Positions 21,546-33,247 of a stretch of DNA of 64,000 bases are shown here, piece after piece. Source of the stretch: Garcia nutans (taxonomy: Eukaryota > Streptophyta > Magnoliopsida > Malpighiales > Euphorbiaceae). The stretch's first letter is position 1. Each line of letters starts with the position of its first letter. Location: positions 7,936,001-8,000,000 of the forward strand of contig CANTUV010000014.1 in assembly GCA_947685225.1 (NCBI GenBank). The letters are read 5' to 3'. A program made the position numbers and the translations under genes. Below the pieces are notes generated by a model. The model was not told the origin of the DNA and ran no database searches. It saw only the letters and a program-made list of their open reading frames with translations.

Positions 21546-23599
21546 ATTCATAATCTTGGAAGTTATTTGTCAACCATTCTTCAAAACAAGCGATTTTCGT
21601 GGTAGACGGAGTTTGCAATGGGTTTAACCGAAGCACAAGAGTATACAACCTATCATTTTCCATCTTCTGCACAACTATCTGAGATTTTGCACATCTCTCC
21701 CATTTTCTGCCATCAGGCATCCAATGACCTCTAATGTATTTGGGATTAGGAAGCTTCTTCCTTTTATGTCCAACATCTACTTCAAAGACGGTTTTACTTA
21801 CAGTCATAAGTGAATAATCAGGCGCGTCACCTTCATCGCCATAATCTTTGTTCTCCTTGCTGAAATAGTTAGAATATTTATAATATCAGTATTGAGAAAA
21901 TAAACATATAAAAAATTATACTTTAAAAAAAGAGGTGATGTACTAATAGAGGTTGGGGGTGCTTCTGAGGTGTTTTTTGGTGAGAAATATCACAGGTCAA
22001 AATTATATTATCCTTCTCTTTAATTTTGCCCTCGATTAAAATTCTCATCATTAAAGATTGCATTTTCTGCAAGGATTTCTTAATTTTGAGCATGCAAGAG
22101 ACTATGAAGTTTATCATTTTTCTGTCTCAGTACTTTATTTTCTTCTAAAAGTACTTTATTTTCATCTTCCATTGCTTTGCATCATGCCTTAATAAGAGAA
22201 ATTCGGTGAAGGATTTTACTCACGTCCAATGCAGGAATGTTAGAATCTCCAACAGTATGAATATTAGTTGTCTGCTTTTGGGTTCCCTCCACCTTTTTCA
22301 TTAGGTAATGTAACGTCCACATTCAAAGGTAATTCTGTGAAGTCTAGATTACAAGCTTCATTGGCTAACATATGTATTGGAGTAGTCATTAAATCCTATT
22401 CATACCAAAATTTATTAAGTTTAATAATATAATACAAAAGGTATACAATACATATTTATATAAATAATACTTAACATTCCTTATCTAGAAGCTTAGCTTC
22501 AATATTTTGATCCGACATTTTTTGGTTAAGTTTGTTCTCCAATTCAACATCCTCGGGGACCCATTAGATATTCTCTTTGCACCAACTCTTTTAATTGCTG
22601 GAAGAACCTCTATTGCAAAAATTGATATTGCATCGAAGAGCCCACTCAATGAGAATCTAGGGGTTGTTTTCATCTTCAACTTCTATATAACATCTTTCCA
22701 ATTATAGCACAAGAACTTTCAACTAACTTTCCCCCAGGTAACATTGTTGGATGCTTCCACAACATCAATAGTGCTAAAATGTTTGCATCAACCTTTGAAC
22801 CCCCTAGATTTTTGAATTATCAGGTGCTCCATTAGGCATGCAATGCCTAGTTTGACTTGAAGATCTTTATCCCATGCCTCATGGAATGCATCCACCAATC
22901 TGCTCCTTGTAAATGTCCTATATTGTTGTACTAGGGGTGTGTTGCCCACCAACATCTCCTCTATCTCATCTATCCTAATGTAGGGTAAGCCGGTTATTAA
23001 GATGTACTCGCCGACTCTTATTCACAGCACACCATTACCTATGTTAAACCACAACTCGTCAATCATTGTATGGTGAACTTGACGTAAGAACATATATGTG
23101 ATTAAGCTAGGCCAATGAAAAAAATCTATGCTCATCTATGTCAAGAAAGTCTCCAACTTTGTATTTACAAAATGCTGTTAACTGCACAAAATTAAAGTAG
23201 AACAAATGAATAGTCATATTTTTAAAGACAACACATATATGCAATTTTTATTTCAAACCAATATAGTATAATATACCTTCTACTCATCTTTACCAATAAT
23301 ATTATGTATATCACGAATAATATTCAGACCCATTGACACAGAATTAACCAGGTTGTGCTTCCAATCAGATTCACGGATGACCTAAGCTAAAGCCTCTAAA
23401 ATGTAAGGCATTTGTTAATACACATATTCAATAAGAATGATTCATTTCATTCATTAAACAAATTTTATCTTACATCCTTCACACCCATCTTATCAGTATT
23501 TTCTTCATCAGAGGTAAGTTTGTCATCATCATCACTATTATCACTATCTTATCAGTACTGCTCACTCTGCTCATTGTTAGAAGGGGAATTTAAAGCCAT
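21546..23599 (-). pseudogene. DUF1985-type gene, truncated by element B
   Basis: DUF1985 proteins are plant-specific, often fused to Ulp1-like protease domains and frequently carried by DNA transposons; their role is unknown. A start ATG at 23597-23599 precedes a Ser/Asp-rich N-terminus. About 22920-23080 gives MIDELWFNIGN then VGEYILITGLPYI, the DUF1985 core; 22800-22900 gives QVKLGIACLMEHLI; 22485-22680 gives SLSGLFDAISIFAIEVLPAI and a PRMLNWRTN block. Introns are likely between these. The last open part (21546-21807) runs to the LTR edge and ends in a stop made by the LTR itself. Stops and frame changes mark it as dead. A Ulp1 domain is not seen and may have been lost with the 3' part. Confidence 0.65.
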
Positions 23600-23639
23600 G
23601 TAATCTAGAAAAAGAAATTTAAATATTACATCAACTTAT

Positions 23640-24190
23640 AACAAGTAAACTAATAATGATAGAGCTTGATAGGGTCTAATAGGGGTTGATAGAGGCTGTT
23701 AGGGTTTGTTACCCAAAATTGCCTCTATCAACTCCTAACAGCCTATAACAACTAATGCTAATATCCGCTAACATTATGTGAAGGATTATTGGTTATTTTT
23801 AGGGGTTGATAGGAGATGATAGGGTATGTTAGGTGTTGTTACCCTATAACTCCATAACAACCCTTATCATCCCCTAATAGCCTCTAACATACTATACAAA
23901 TCCTTCAAATTATGCTTACAAATGTAGGTATTGGTTGTTATATACTGCTAGGGAGTAGTTAAGGGTTGTTAGGGGATGATATGAGTAATTGAGGATAATA
24001 GTCTATAATAGCCCCTATCATCCCCTAATAATAACCAACAATCCTTCAAATGATGCTTGCATATGTTAGTATAAGTTGTTATAGGATGTTGAGTCATGGA
24101 CTGTTAGGGTAACAGACCCTAACAACTTCTAACAGACCCTAACATCTTCTAATAGCCTCAAATATTCTATAACAAGTCATAATATCATCT
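23640..24190. repeat. Cluster of direct and inverted TAGGGGTTGATAGGG-type repeats
   Basis: Many short units such as AGGGGTTGATAG, GTTGTTAGGG and their complements CCCTATCATCCCC, CCTAACAAC occur in both orientations with only AT-rich spacers. The density resembles subterminal repeats of CACTA or Mutator-like transposons. Its position, next to the 5' end of the DUF1985-type gene, suggests both belong to one old DNA transposon. Confidence 0.6.
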
Positions 24191-25976
24191 CTTAGCACCC
24201 AACTAAAATGAATGTTGTCAACAATTCTTTTAGAAAATTAAAATTTAAACCATTGAAAATAATCAAAAATAAGAATAAGAACTCCCCTAAATCTTAAGTC
24301 TTAACATGCTATTTTCTCTTTATATTAAGCAAAAATGAAACTAGTATGCCTAGGTAGTTGCTTATAAATATTGAAAAATAGTTACCCCTTCCTTCAAGAG
24401 AAGGCAACTCTATATTGAACTTAAAACCTACATGAATTGCAACCGACCTTATCCATCTAATTTAACCCAGTCTCCATAGACAAATTTCACATTGTTGGTG
24501 GAAATATTTGTGATACCAACTCATCATTAATATAACTCAATCCCTTCATTGTAACTTAAATTTTTTCACCAACATTTTCCACATTACTATTGAAACTCAT
24601 CATTAAACCACCAATTACTCAACATCACAACTAATCAGATAAAAAATATCAATAATAAATATTGATACAAAATGTATTCACAAACTAAAACAAAAATTTC
24701 TTAAATTTATCCTTCAATTAATGAACTGTAGAAACCAAAGCCTGCTTCTACGACTCCAAATTCTCTCTGGGCAAAGGCAAAGTCGGAGTACAGATCAAAT
24801 ATCTCCTTACAAGCAAAGTAGCTACTCTGTGTTCCTTCGACTCAAACGATGATGATAAATTTAGCTTTCTCTGTTTAAATAGATTAACCCAAAGAGTTCT
24901 CTTTCAAATCGATGGGCTTTGCTTCCAAATCGATAAATTTTTTTGATTTCAGATAGTCAGGGTTTTAGGAAGAAGTAATCGAAAAAGAAATAAGAAACTA
25001 TCAATTTGAAATGCCTAATGTTTTTTAGCAAGGCAATATGAGCGAGTATTCAGTTTTGATGGGCATTTTTGTAAAAAAAAAAAGAGTCTAGTTAAGATTA
25101 AAGGGGTCTAAAATTTCTTAATGGTTTATTTAGGGGTATTTTCTAGAATAAATCCCTATTTCTAAAATTTTTAAATAAAATAAATTTAAAATTTTCTTTT
25201 TTAATCAAATTGAATTAGATTTTTAAATAAAATATACTCAATTTGATCCTTTTTTGTATTTTTCTTAACAAAATTAAACTAATTTTTTAGATTTTTAAAA
25301 TAAAATGTAATAAATTAGATTTTCTCTGATTGTATCATCTCTAAATTTTTAAATAAAAAAAATTTATTTTTTATATAATTAAATATTTTTTATTTTTAGA
25401 ATAATTTAAATTAATTGAAGGATGATGTATTTAATTATTTATTATCACATTTTTAATAATATTTATTATATATATATTTGCTATTGTAATCCAAACAGTT
25501 TTAAAAGGAATCAAATTTTAATTTGATATTGAGCTAAAAAAAAGAATAAATAGTCATTCCGATTTCATTTCTACGTCATTCTTATTATGATTCCAATTTT
25601 GATTTCAAAATTCGAATCAAATACCTAAGTGTTAATAATATAAATGAGAAAATTTTTAAATTATAAAATTAAATATTTAACTTTTTATGTGAAATTATAA
25701 AATTAAATATTTAACTTTTATTTTAAATAAATTTTAAATTAATTAATATTTTGAATTCATACATATGTTACTAAACATTTTTTTTTTCAAAATTGGGATT
25801 GGAGAATTTAACATCAATGAGAATTGAGAATTGATCCCCGACATTCACCGCTAAAATATTTCCATCCTACTTAGATTAAAAATACCGTTTATGTTAATAA
25901 ACAATTTAAAATTACCAAAATTTTTAAACACTAAAATTTTTGTCAGACATTAGTATTGATTTTCATTTTTGTTTTA
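24191..25976. other. AT-rich DNA, nothing recognised
   Basis: I find no credible gene. Poly-A/T runs and TATATA stretches (25466-25480) are present. The part around 25070-25150 may be the outer end of the transposon that carried the DUF1985-type gene, but I see no clear terminal repeat. Confidence 0.4.
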
Positions 25977-26075
25977 AGGAAAATTATATCAACAGTATCT
26001 GAACTTTTCAGTTTTTTTCTATTTTAGTATTTGTACAATTGTTTTTGCCAGTTTAGTGTATGAGTTCTAGTTTTT
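25977..26075 (+). repeat. Fragment related to the terminal repeat of the adjacent Mutator-like element
   Basis: The stretch from AAAATTATATCAACAGTATC to about 26070 aligns with the left terminal repeat at 26114-26205, in the same orientation (shared CTATTTTxxT and GCCAGTTxAGT blocks). It lies outside the 9-bp duplication, so the element inserted within or beside a related terminal repeat. Confidence 0.6.
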
Positions 26076-26100
26076 AGTATTAAGTTGATTGCTCCAACCA

Positions 26101-26109
26101 TTTTTATCC
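26101..26109. repeat. 9-bp target-site duplication TTTTTATCC (left copy)
   Basis: Identical to 29865-29873 on the far side of the Mutator-like element. Confidence 0.9.
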
Positions 26110-26313
26110 GAAAAAATTATACCATTAGTATTTGAACTTGTCCATTTTTTCTATTTTGATGTCTCTATAATTTTTTTTGGCCAGTTGAGTATTTGTACTT
26201 CATCACCGATCAACATATAAGTGTCTCTAGCCCTTTTACTTTAAATTTTATTGATGACTAGGCTTTGTAGTTCCATTTTCTCTGAAAAATATTGTCACAT
26301 CAGAGCTTAAAGG
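26110..26313. repeat. Left terminal inverted repeat of the Mutator-like element
   Basis: Begins GAAAAAATTATACCATTAG; the complement of the right end begins GGAAAAATTACATCATTAG. Pairing continues through TTGATGACTAGGC to about TCACATCAGA with scattered mismatches. Confidence 0.9.
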
Positions 26314-27078
26314 TACACTTACTGAATTGCCCTCATTTAATGAGCAAAATTAAAGACCGTAGCTTAGGGATTTTTCCTTCAGCTTTGAGATTTTTCTTTC
26401 AACATAGGGATTTTACTTCATTTTTCACTTTCACTGACAGAGCTAAAAATTTCATCTTCATTTGTTCACTTTGTCTAAGTGCTTCGATTCTTTTAAAACA
26501 CCAAATTCTTTATCACATATTAACCCTAAGTGAAACTAGAAGTTGAGCTATCGAAAAAGGAAGATTGGCCTCTCTAATGTGATAACAGTTCCATCATTGA
26601 AAGTGAAGGTAATGGGTTTATTTAATTGTTGTTATCTCCATAAATGTTATTACATATGTGGAAAGTAATGGGTTTATGCATGTTGTTTTTTAAAATTCAT
26701 TTCTATTCCTAATGTCTATAAAGTTAGAATCTTTCTATAACTCTATTAAAGTTTTTTAATAGAAAGTTGTGGATTCTTGTCTATTGTTGCCAGAATGGAG
26801 GATGCAAAAACTACTAATGTCCACTATATAGGGCTTTTTTTAAACCGATAAACAAAGAAAAGAAGTGAGATATGTGGGGGAGTAAACAGATGGAAATTCA
26901 ATTAGAGATTAAGAATTTTGTTCTTTCTTCAATTGAAAAATATTATGCGGGATTAATTGGGAGAATTTAAAAATTGAAAAGGTCCATTTTAGGAAACTCC
27001 AGCAACACTTTTATACAATTTTTGACCAAATATGATAAGGTTGAAGTTTATTTGGAGCATGACTTTGGTTAGGGTTTA

Positions 27079-27835
27079 ATGGTAATTGAAGGCAATGATT
27101 TACACGAGGGGGTTACTAACCAGAGTGTGATGGGTGAGGCAATTAATAAGGGTGGTTTAGATACTAGAGTACATGTTAGAGAGGAAGCAGTTAATCAACC
27201 ATCATTAAACAAGGAGATTAATGTTTTATTAGATAGTGCATTTGGTAATTCTGGCAGTGAAGATTATTTCCAAGATGAAATTTTAGGATCCATTCCAAAA
27301 GAGAATCTTAGGGGGCAAAGCAATGATACTGCTAAAGATGGACCTAATATAAAAAGTATTGCAAGTGACAGAGCTAGTATTAATGAAAGAGATGTTGAGG
27401 ATGTGAGATCTGGTCAAAATAGCAGCAGATCTGGTAAGGATATTAGAGAAGCATTCAAGGTTGTGGGATTACTTGGCTGAAATTAAGAGATCCAATCCAG
27501 GGAGCACAACAGAGTTGAAAATGAATAGACCTAACCCAAATCAAATGCATTATTTGAAAGGTTGTATATATGTTTTGATGCCTTAAAGAAAGAGTTTTTA
27601 GAGTGTTGTAGGACAGTGCTTGGTTTGGATGGGTGTTTTGTGAAAGGCCAAGTGAAATGAGAGGTTTTAGCTACCGCGGGGAGGGATAGGAACAACCAAA
27701 TGTACCATATGGCATGGGTTGTTGTGACTGCTGAGAATAAGTTTACATGGTCATGGTTCATAACATTGTTGACTATCCAGAGACTTGGAAATAGAGGATG
27801 GCAATAGTTGGACACTAATAACTAACCAACAAAAG
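27079..27835 (+). pseudogene. MURA-type (Mutator) transposase, internally deleted
   Basis: Part 1 (27079-27480) is the acidic N-terminal region typical of plant MULE transposases. After a frame change near 27455 the frame gives LWDYLAEIKRSNPGST, then (27550-27700) DALKKEFLECC, GLDGCFVKG with the first catalytic Asp, and GRDRNNQMYHMAWVVV with the second Asp, and TWSWFITLL. The DNA-binding region normally between acidic part and LWDY is missing, and everything after the DDE core, including the third catalytic residue, is gone. Stops occur in the core. It would have bound the inverted repeats and cut the DNA; it cannot do so now. Confidence 0.85.
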
Positions 27836-29034
27836 GTAAATGTGACTAATCTTATGATTTATTTGTTTTATACTATTAATTCATCTCTATAATGTTGATG
27901 TGTAATTGTATTTTTGTTGCTTTAAGTAATAATTAACTATAGTGACATATTTTCTATATTTTTTGACATCTTAACACCAGAAGGCAAAGAATTGTAACCA
28001 CTGGAAATGAAGTTGATCCAAGCTTCATGACTAAAAAGAGTAAGAGTTTTATAAAGGTGAAAAAAGGTACAATACAAGAGGACAACTTCAAGCAGAAAGA
28101 GATGAAAAAAATGAAGATAATAAGACAACTATAAGTAAGACGGGCTGGAAAAATGAACCAAAAGTAGAGAAACATTATGTGTTATGATTTATATGTATTT
28201 TATTTCACTGTTATAGCAACTAAGAATTATGACTTGTTAAGTCATTTAAGTTATGAATTGGTGAAGTGTGATATTTTGGATTTTATTTAAACTAGTGAAT
28301 GAGAACTATTCTTAATTGATTAAATGTTACAATGTATATATGTTTTAATTCTTTTTCTGCTGTTGTTATAATCTTTGCAAAGATTATATTTGTTGCAACT
28401 AATTTTTTGACCAAATGTGGTATGCTGGTATATTTGGGTTTACTTAGTTTGGATGAGTGTTTATTATTGATGTTAATGCATATGGGTGATGGAGTTATGG
28501 GATGGGTGTTTATTGTTGTTGTTAGTGCAGATGGGTGACCAAGTTTTGGAATGTTTAGTTCATATGTTCTTAGTTCACTGTTGATGTTAGTGCAAGTGTT
28601 ATTATTTAACTGTTACTTATAGTGTTTAGTGAACCAAATGTGATATGCTTCTAGTGCATTTTGATACCAAATGTGAACTCATTCTCATTTCTCATGTCAA
28701 ATCTCTTTTTGCTGCATTTCTCATTTTCATTTATTCACCACATCAACTAATTATTGCAGACTACACATAGTTACATTGCAGACATTAGCAACACACTAAT
28801 TACACTATTTACATCTCTACCAAAGCACACACACATCTCAACTTAATCAATAGAGAATTAGTTTACAAACTACATATTTCTTCTTCACACTCCTGCATTT
28901 TTAGAGTTCAAAATCACATTACTTTATAACATTAAAATTCAATTCAATTTAAATACAAATGTCAGTGTGACGTTAAGATAAATATAATTCATTCATTGGA
29001 TAGTCAAAATACAACATTAGTAATTCAAGTTACT
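27836..29034. other. Non-coding interior of the Mutator-like element
   Basis: AT-rich sequence after the transposase remnant. It includes loosely repeated GATGTTAATGCATATGGGTG-like units at 28440-28600. I see no gene that I can support. Confidence 0.4.
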
Positions 29035-29185
29035 AAAACCAACTACATCAGTACCACTATGTCAACCACAAAACCAGAAATGGCCAAGAACAACCAACTA
29101 CATCAGTTCCCCTGCATTAACCACAAAACCATAAAAGCCAAGAATAACCAACTACAATAGTCCCCTTATATCATCCCCAAAACCA
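29035..29185. repeat. Short tandem repeat, about 55-60 bp x 3
   Basis: AACCAACTACATCAGT recurs near 29038 and 29092 and as AACCAACTACAATAGT near 29147, each followed by a related CCACAAAACCA stretch. Confidence 0.65.
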
Positions 29186-29214
29186 AACAAAATCACTATA
29201 AAAATAATAAGAAA

Positions 29215-29508
29215 TCACAAAATAACCTTGAAGATTATAACTAATACCAATAAGACCACAACAGCCCATAATCGTCTTTCTCTTTCAATACTGCTTTTCA
29301 ACTCCAACTCCAATCTTGATTTACTCATCACTAATCCAAAATTGATTTTCTTCAATATCTCATCTTTCAGTGGATAATCAAACCAATCAAATGTTCAAAC
29401 GCAAGACAATTTGTCGCATGACCAAAACCTCCTCCTTAGATTCTTCGGTGTCCAAGAGGTTCTATTTACTTTTCGTTCTCCACATGCGAACCTATGAGTT
29501 TCATCCAT
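29215..29508 (-). pseudogene. Small GRF zinc-finger protein with C-terminal membrane segment, one in-frame stop
   Basis: From ATG at 29506-29508 to TGA at 29215-29217, 98 codons. Residues 7-45 match the GRF-type zinc finger (ACGERKVNRTSWTPKN, RRRFWSC, C, FDWFDYP). Residues 48-80 form a charged helix or short coiled coil, and 81-97 a hydrophobic segment (WAVVVLLVLVIIFKVIL), a likely single membrane anchor. This order, GRF-coil-membrane, recurs in small plant GRF proteins of unknown role. An in-frame TGA at residue 38 and replacement of the first expected Cys by Phe argue that it is broken. It starts close to the right terminal repeat, which may have served as promoter. Confidence 0.65.
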
Positions 29509-29661
29509 GTTCTAAAATCTTCTTTGAATTCCTTTTTCTCTTTTCAGCTGCTATGAAAATAGAAAGAGAAAAGAATATTTTTCTTTTTTTATTGTAAGGG
29601 CTCATTTTAATTTGGGGAATTTGGGGTAAAAGTAGTCTTAAGGGTATTTTTGTCAAACCAG

Positions 29662-29864
29662 TTTTGTTAATCTGACGTGGCAATTCTTTCAGAGACAATG
29701 AGACCCACATGGCCTAGTCATCACCAAAATTTGGAGTAAAATAGCCAGAGACACTTATACATTGATCGGTAATGAAGTGTATAAACTAAACTGGCCAAAA
29801 AAATTATAGAGACATCAAAATAGAAAAAAGGGACAAGTTCAAGTACTAATGATGTAATTTTTCC
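29662..29864. repeat. Right terminal inverted repeat of the Mutator-like element
   Basis: Pairs with 26110-26313; ends CATTAGT complement ...GATGTAATTTTTCC at 29864, followed by the 9-bp duplication. Confidence 0.9.
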
Positions 29865-29873
29865 TTTTTATCC

Positions 29874-30840
29874 TTACCGGAGTGTTAATTGGTTAAGTGG
29901 AGCTCAATTTTAAGTAAAAGTTTTGCCACATCAGATTATAAATAAGTAGTTAACTAAAATACCCTTAGTTACTTATTTAACCCACAAAACTAACGTTAGA
30001 AAAATTCAAAGATATCAAACTGTGTAGATCGGTAAATCTAGAGGCAAAGTTGTGTCAAAATTGTTATAAGACAAATCTAAATTTTGAAGAAATTAAAGGT
30101 TGAAGAGTGGATTTGCTTTCTCAATGCCATTAGAAATTGATTTGTTGCTCAAATTGAAGCCAACAACATGACCTAAACCATCCTCTTCACAAGTTACACC
30201 AATCCCAAATCTTAGATTTCTTCCTCAAATGTGTGCTCAAAGTCCAATCCCCAATCTTGTAGGCTTAGATTGATTATCAGCAAATATAAATGACCTCCTT
30301 CATTATTTACTATTTATATTTTTTAAAAAAAGAATTTTGGTTTTTGTTTAAACTTATTTATGGCTATGGGTCTCTTTGAATAGAGAGAGAGGGGGGTGTT
30401 TATGGTTGTTTTTTGTTTAATCTTGTGTATGTGCTTGTTTGATGCCTAGAAATCGAAAGAATTTATTTTTCCTTTCCAATGAGATATTAATGTTATAGAG
30501 AGGAAAGAGGAAGCTTCTTCTTCTTTGATTTTCTTTTTTATTTACTATTCATTAGTGCAATCTTGTTTGTGTTTGTGGGTATCTTTGAATAGAGAAAGAA
30601 AGGATTTATGATTGTTTTTTGTTTAATCTTTTGTATGTGCAGAGGTCATTTTGTTTAACTAAGGCTTTTAATATCTTTTCTCCATCTAAAAATGAGAACA
30701 TTTTCATCACTTTAACAATATTAAATGACGTGGCCTTTTTTCTGCTGAAAGTGGGATTCACTTATCTTAATTATCATCAGAGTGATAGGCAAAATGGTCT
30801 GAAAAATTGAAATGCACTTAATATTATTTTATAATAATTA
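29874..30840. other. AT-rich DNA with an imperfect internal duplication
   Basis: No gene recognised. A stretch with TCTTTGAATAGAGA and GATTGTTTTTTGTTTAATCTT occurs near 30372-30440 and again near 30570-30640, a diverged duplication about 200 bp apart. Confidence 0.5.
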
Positions 30841-32720
30841 CACATCTTTTCCATTTTTCTATTCCTCATTAGGGATATATCATTGTGAAGTAAAAGATAA
30901 TAACCATAGAATATTACCAACTGAAAAAGAGCGGAGCTTAATTATCTACATAATACCAATAGAAAACATAAATTAAATGTCTGGAAAATTTAGCAACTAG
31001 GTACTGATAGATCACCATTAAAAATTTTCCTATCGAAATATTTATCGGTAATTATATGGTGCCAATAAGTGGCACCATGATTTACCAACTAAGTTTACTG
31101 ACAAGTATGCTCAGTTTCCAGTAAAGTTGGTGCTACCAATTACCAAGTAAAATTATAAAGACAGTTCACAACCATCGATAAATATGTGGTGGTAAATGAC
31201 AGTGCTAAAGAATTTGGAAAATAAATTTGCCAACGGCTTTGTTACATCGATTAGTAATTTGGAGAGAAAATATAGCGCCTATATTTTTTTTTATTAATTT
31301 ACTGATATTAAAGACTAATGTTCAATAAAGTAAAAACTCAATGCTATAAATTCAAAATTATAATATCATCAAAGAATTTGAAAATTGCATTTAGTGACGG
31401 CTTTGTTATATTAATTGGCAATTTGGAGGGAAAATATGGTGCCTATATTTGTTTATCAATTTACTAACAGCGAAGACTAATACCAGTAAAGTAAAAAAGT
31501 TAGTGCTATACATTCAATGGTTTGAATTTAGATTTCCAAGAGACTATGATCTTTTGGTAAATACTAAAAACTAAAAATGAAAAGTAAAATAATCTATTTA
31601 GTGAACATATAGTCTCTCAGGTATGCATACAGTTACCGGAATAATTATACAATGAAACCGTTGTATTACAACAAGCCAATCGAATATCAACATGTGGTAA
31701 TGTTTTATTACAACATTGCCACATGTTGATATTCGATTGGCTTGTTGTAATACAACGGTTTCATTGTATAATTATTCCAGTTACCGAGTGATATATAGCA
31801 CTGTCGGCAATGTTTGAACACTATAACAGGAAAAGTCACATCTATTATTGAGATACCTTTATCGCTCGGTAAATATATGAAATTTTGATTGAAAAGGAGT
31901 GATCATTCAGTGAAAAGTCATATAATTTATCAAGAGATGCGCGACGCTCTCGGCATTGTTTAAGCACATTATCGATATCTAATGTTTGCTCGATAAACTG
32001 AAAATTTATGTGAAAAGTCAAAATATTTATCGACAGTATTTGTTATCTCTTGATAAATATATGAACAGAGGATGAAAAGTCACTAGAGTTGCAGAGAGAT
32101 TTGTAGATCTCTTAGTAATGTTGAACCATTAAAATGAAAAGCCATATATTTTACAAAGAGATACGAGTTTCGGTCGGTAACATATTATTAAAATGAAAAG
32201 TCATAAGATTTACCAACAGATCTTTTGCGCTCTCGAAAAATTCATGAACCAAAGGCATAAAAGTTACGTCAATCCAATGAAAATTCTAAAGCATTATAAA
32301 GTGATAATGTGATCTCTTGGTAAATTTATGAACTTCAGACTAAAAAGGAACAACCATTAAATTAAAATTCTTATAGTTATTGAGAAATTATATTCTGTCT
32401 CGATAATGGTATGAACTAGGTACTTAAAAGTCAAGTTGATTCGCTAAAAAGGCATATAGTTACCAAACAATAATGTGTGTTGTTAGTAAACCGATGGACA
32501 TTAGTCTGAAAAGTTGCATCAATATATTAAAAAGGCATAATATTTACCGAGAGATATTTCCAGCTCTCAATAAACTTTAAACACTAAAATGAAAGATCAT
32601 AATTGTTCAATGGTTTAAGGTTTAGGATTTAACTAGAGAAATATTATTCCGTCGATAAATTGTAAACCCTAGTCAGAAAAGTTTTAATTGTTTGCTAATA
32701 GATTTAAGTATATGTCAGTA
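30841..32720. repeat. CACTA-like subterminal repeat debris
   Basis: Repeated short motifs in both orientations: TTTACCGAGAGAT / CTCTCGGTAAAT, TACCAATTACCAAG and GAAAAGTCATA, spaced about 50-120 bp. A diverged 190-bp direct duplication covers about 31200-31510 (GACGGCTTTGTTA near 31230 and 31400). TTACCGA-type units in both orientations are typical of subterminal regions of plant CACTA elements. I did not find the CACTA termini or a transposase, so the class is tentative. Confidence 0.45.
31638..31778. mobile_element. 141-bp foldback MITE (near-perfect hairpin)
   Basis: Left arm 31638-31704 and right arm 31712-31778 are complementary over about 67 bp with one or two mismatches and a loop of a few bases. 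Ends are GGAATAATTATAC and its complement. It is flanked by the direct repeat AGTTACC (31631-31637 and 31779-31785); if one C is assigned to the flank, the repeat is the 8-bp CAGTTACC, the length expected for hAT-type insertion. It lies inside the CACTA-like repeats. Confidence 0.85.
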
Positions 32721-32729
32721 AATTAAACC

Positions 32730-33247
32730 CCATATATAAATTCTATTTTTCTTCGTTCTCCTCCACTCTCCTTTTTTCTTTCTAGTTTTTCTTCCTATTC
32801 CTCTGGTTTTTCTTCCTCTCCTACTCTTCTCCTTTTATTTCTTTCTTTCTCTCCCCAAATCCAAAGCTTTTTCGATGGGTTTTTGTTTCTCTATTTGATG
32901 AAGGCTTGCCAAGTGACTTTAATTTCGTTTTTGATTTTTTTTCTCTTCTATTCTATATTTTTCTTTATTTCTTTTTTTGTATTTATTTTCTTTTTGTTTT
33001 GGTTTTGGTTTTTGTTTTCTTTTTTAATTTGTTTTAGTTTTTCATTTGGTGTTATATTTCTCTTTTCTTCAATGCTTTTGGGTTTGTTTGGTCTTCAAGT
33101 AAGGTTTTTTTGCTTTGTTTTTTTTTTAATTTCCTCTTCTCCTATGTTGGATCAGCATTGTATTTGTGGATTATTATTTATGTATGTAATATATATATAT
33201 ATGTTGTAATTTTTTTATTCATTTTTTTAATTTTTGTGAATGTAGCT
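32730..33247 (+). other. T-rich region with TATA-like box
   Basis: CATATATAAATTC (32732) is followed by a long T/C-rich tract, which looks like a promoter plus pyrimidine-rich leader, perhaps of the lost CACTA gene. The Phe-rich frame at 32883-33209 is a by-product of T-richness. A (TA)n run lies at 33188-33202. Confidence 0.35.

Larger units (their letters stand above)
26110..29864. mobile_element. Mutator-like element with long inverted repeats
   Basis: 3755 bp bounded by a 9-bp direct duplication TTTTTATCC (26101-26109 and 29865-29873) and terminal inverted repeats of about 200 bp (26110-26313 and about 29662-29864) that match at most positions. The 9-bp duplication and long repeats are typical of the Mutator superfamily. 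It contains a broken MURA-type transposase (plus strand) and a GRF zinc-finger gene (minus strand). No second intact transposon gene is seen. Confidence 0.9.

Noticed and set aside
32883..33209. Phe-rich, apparently multi-membrane reading frame
   Set aside because: Produced by a T-rich tract; no conserved pattern, no splice or coding signals.
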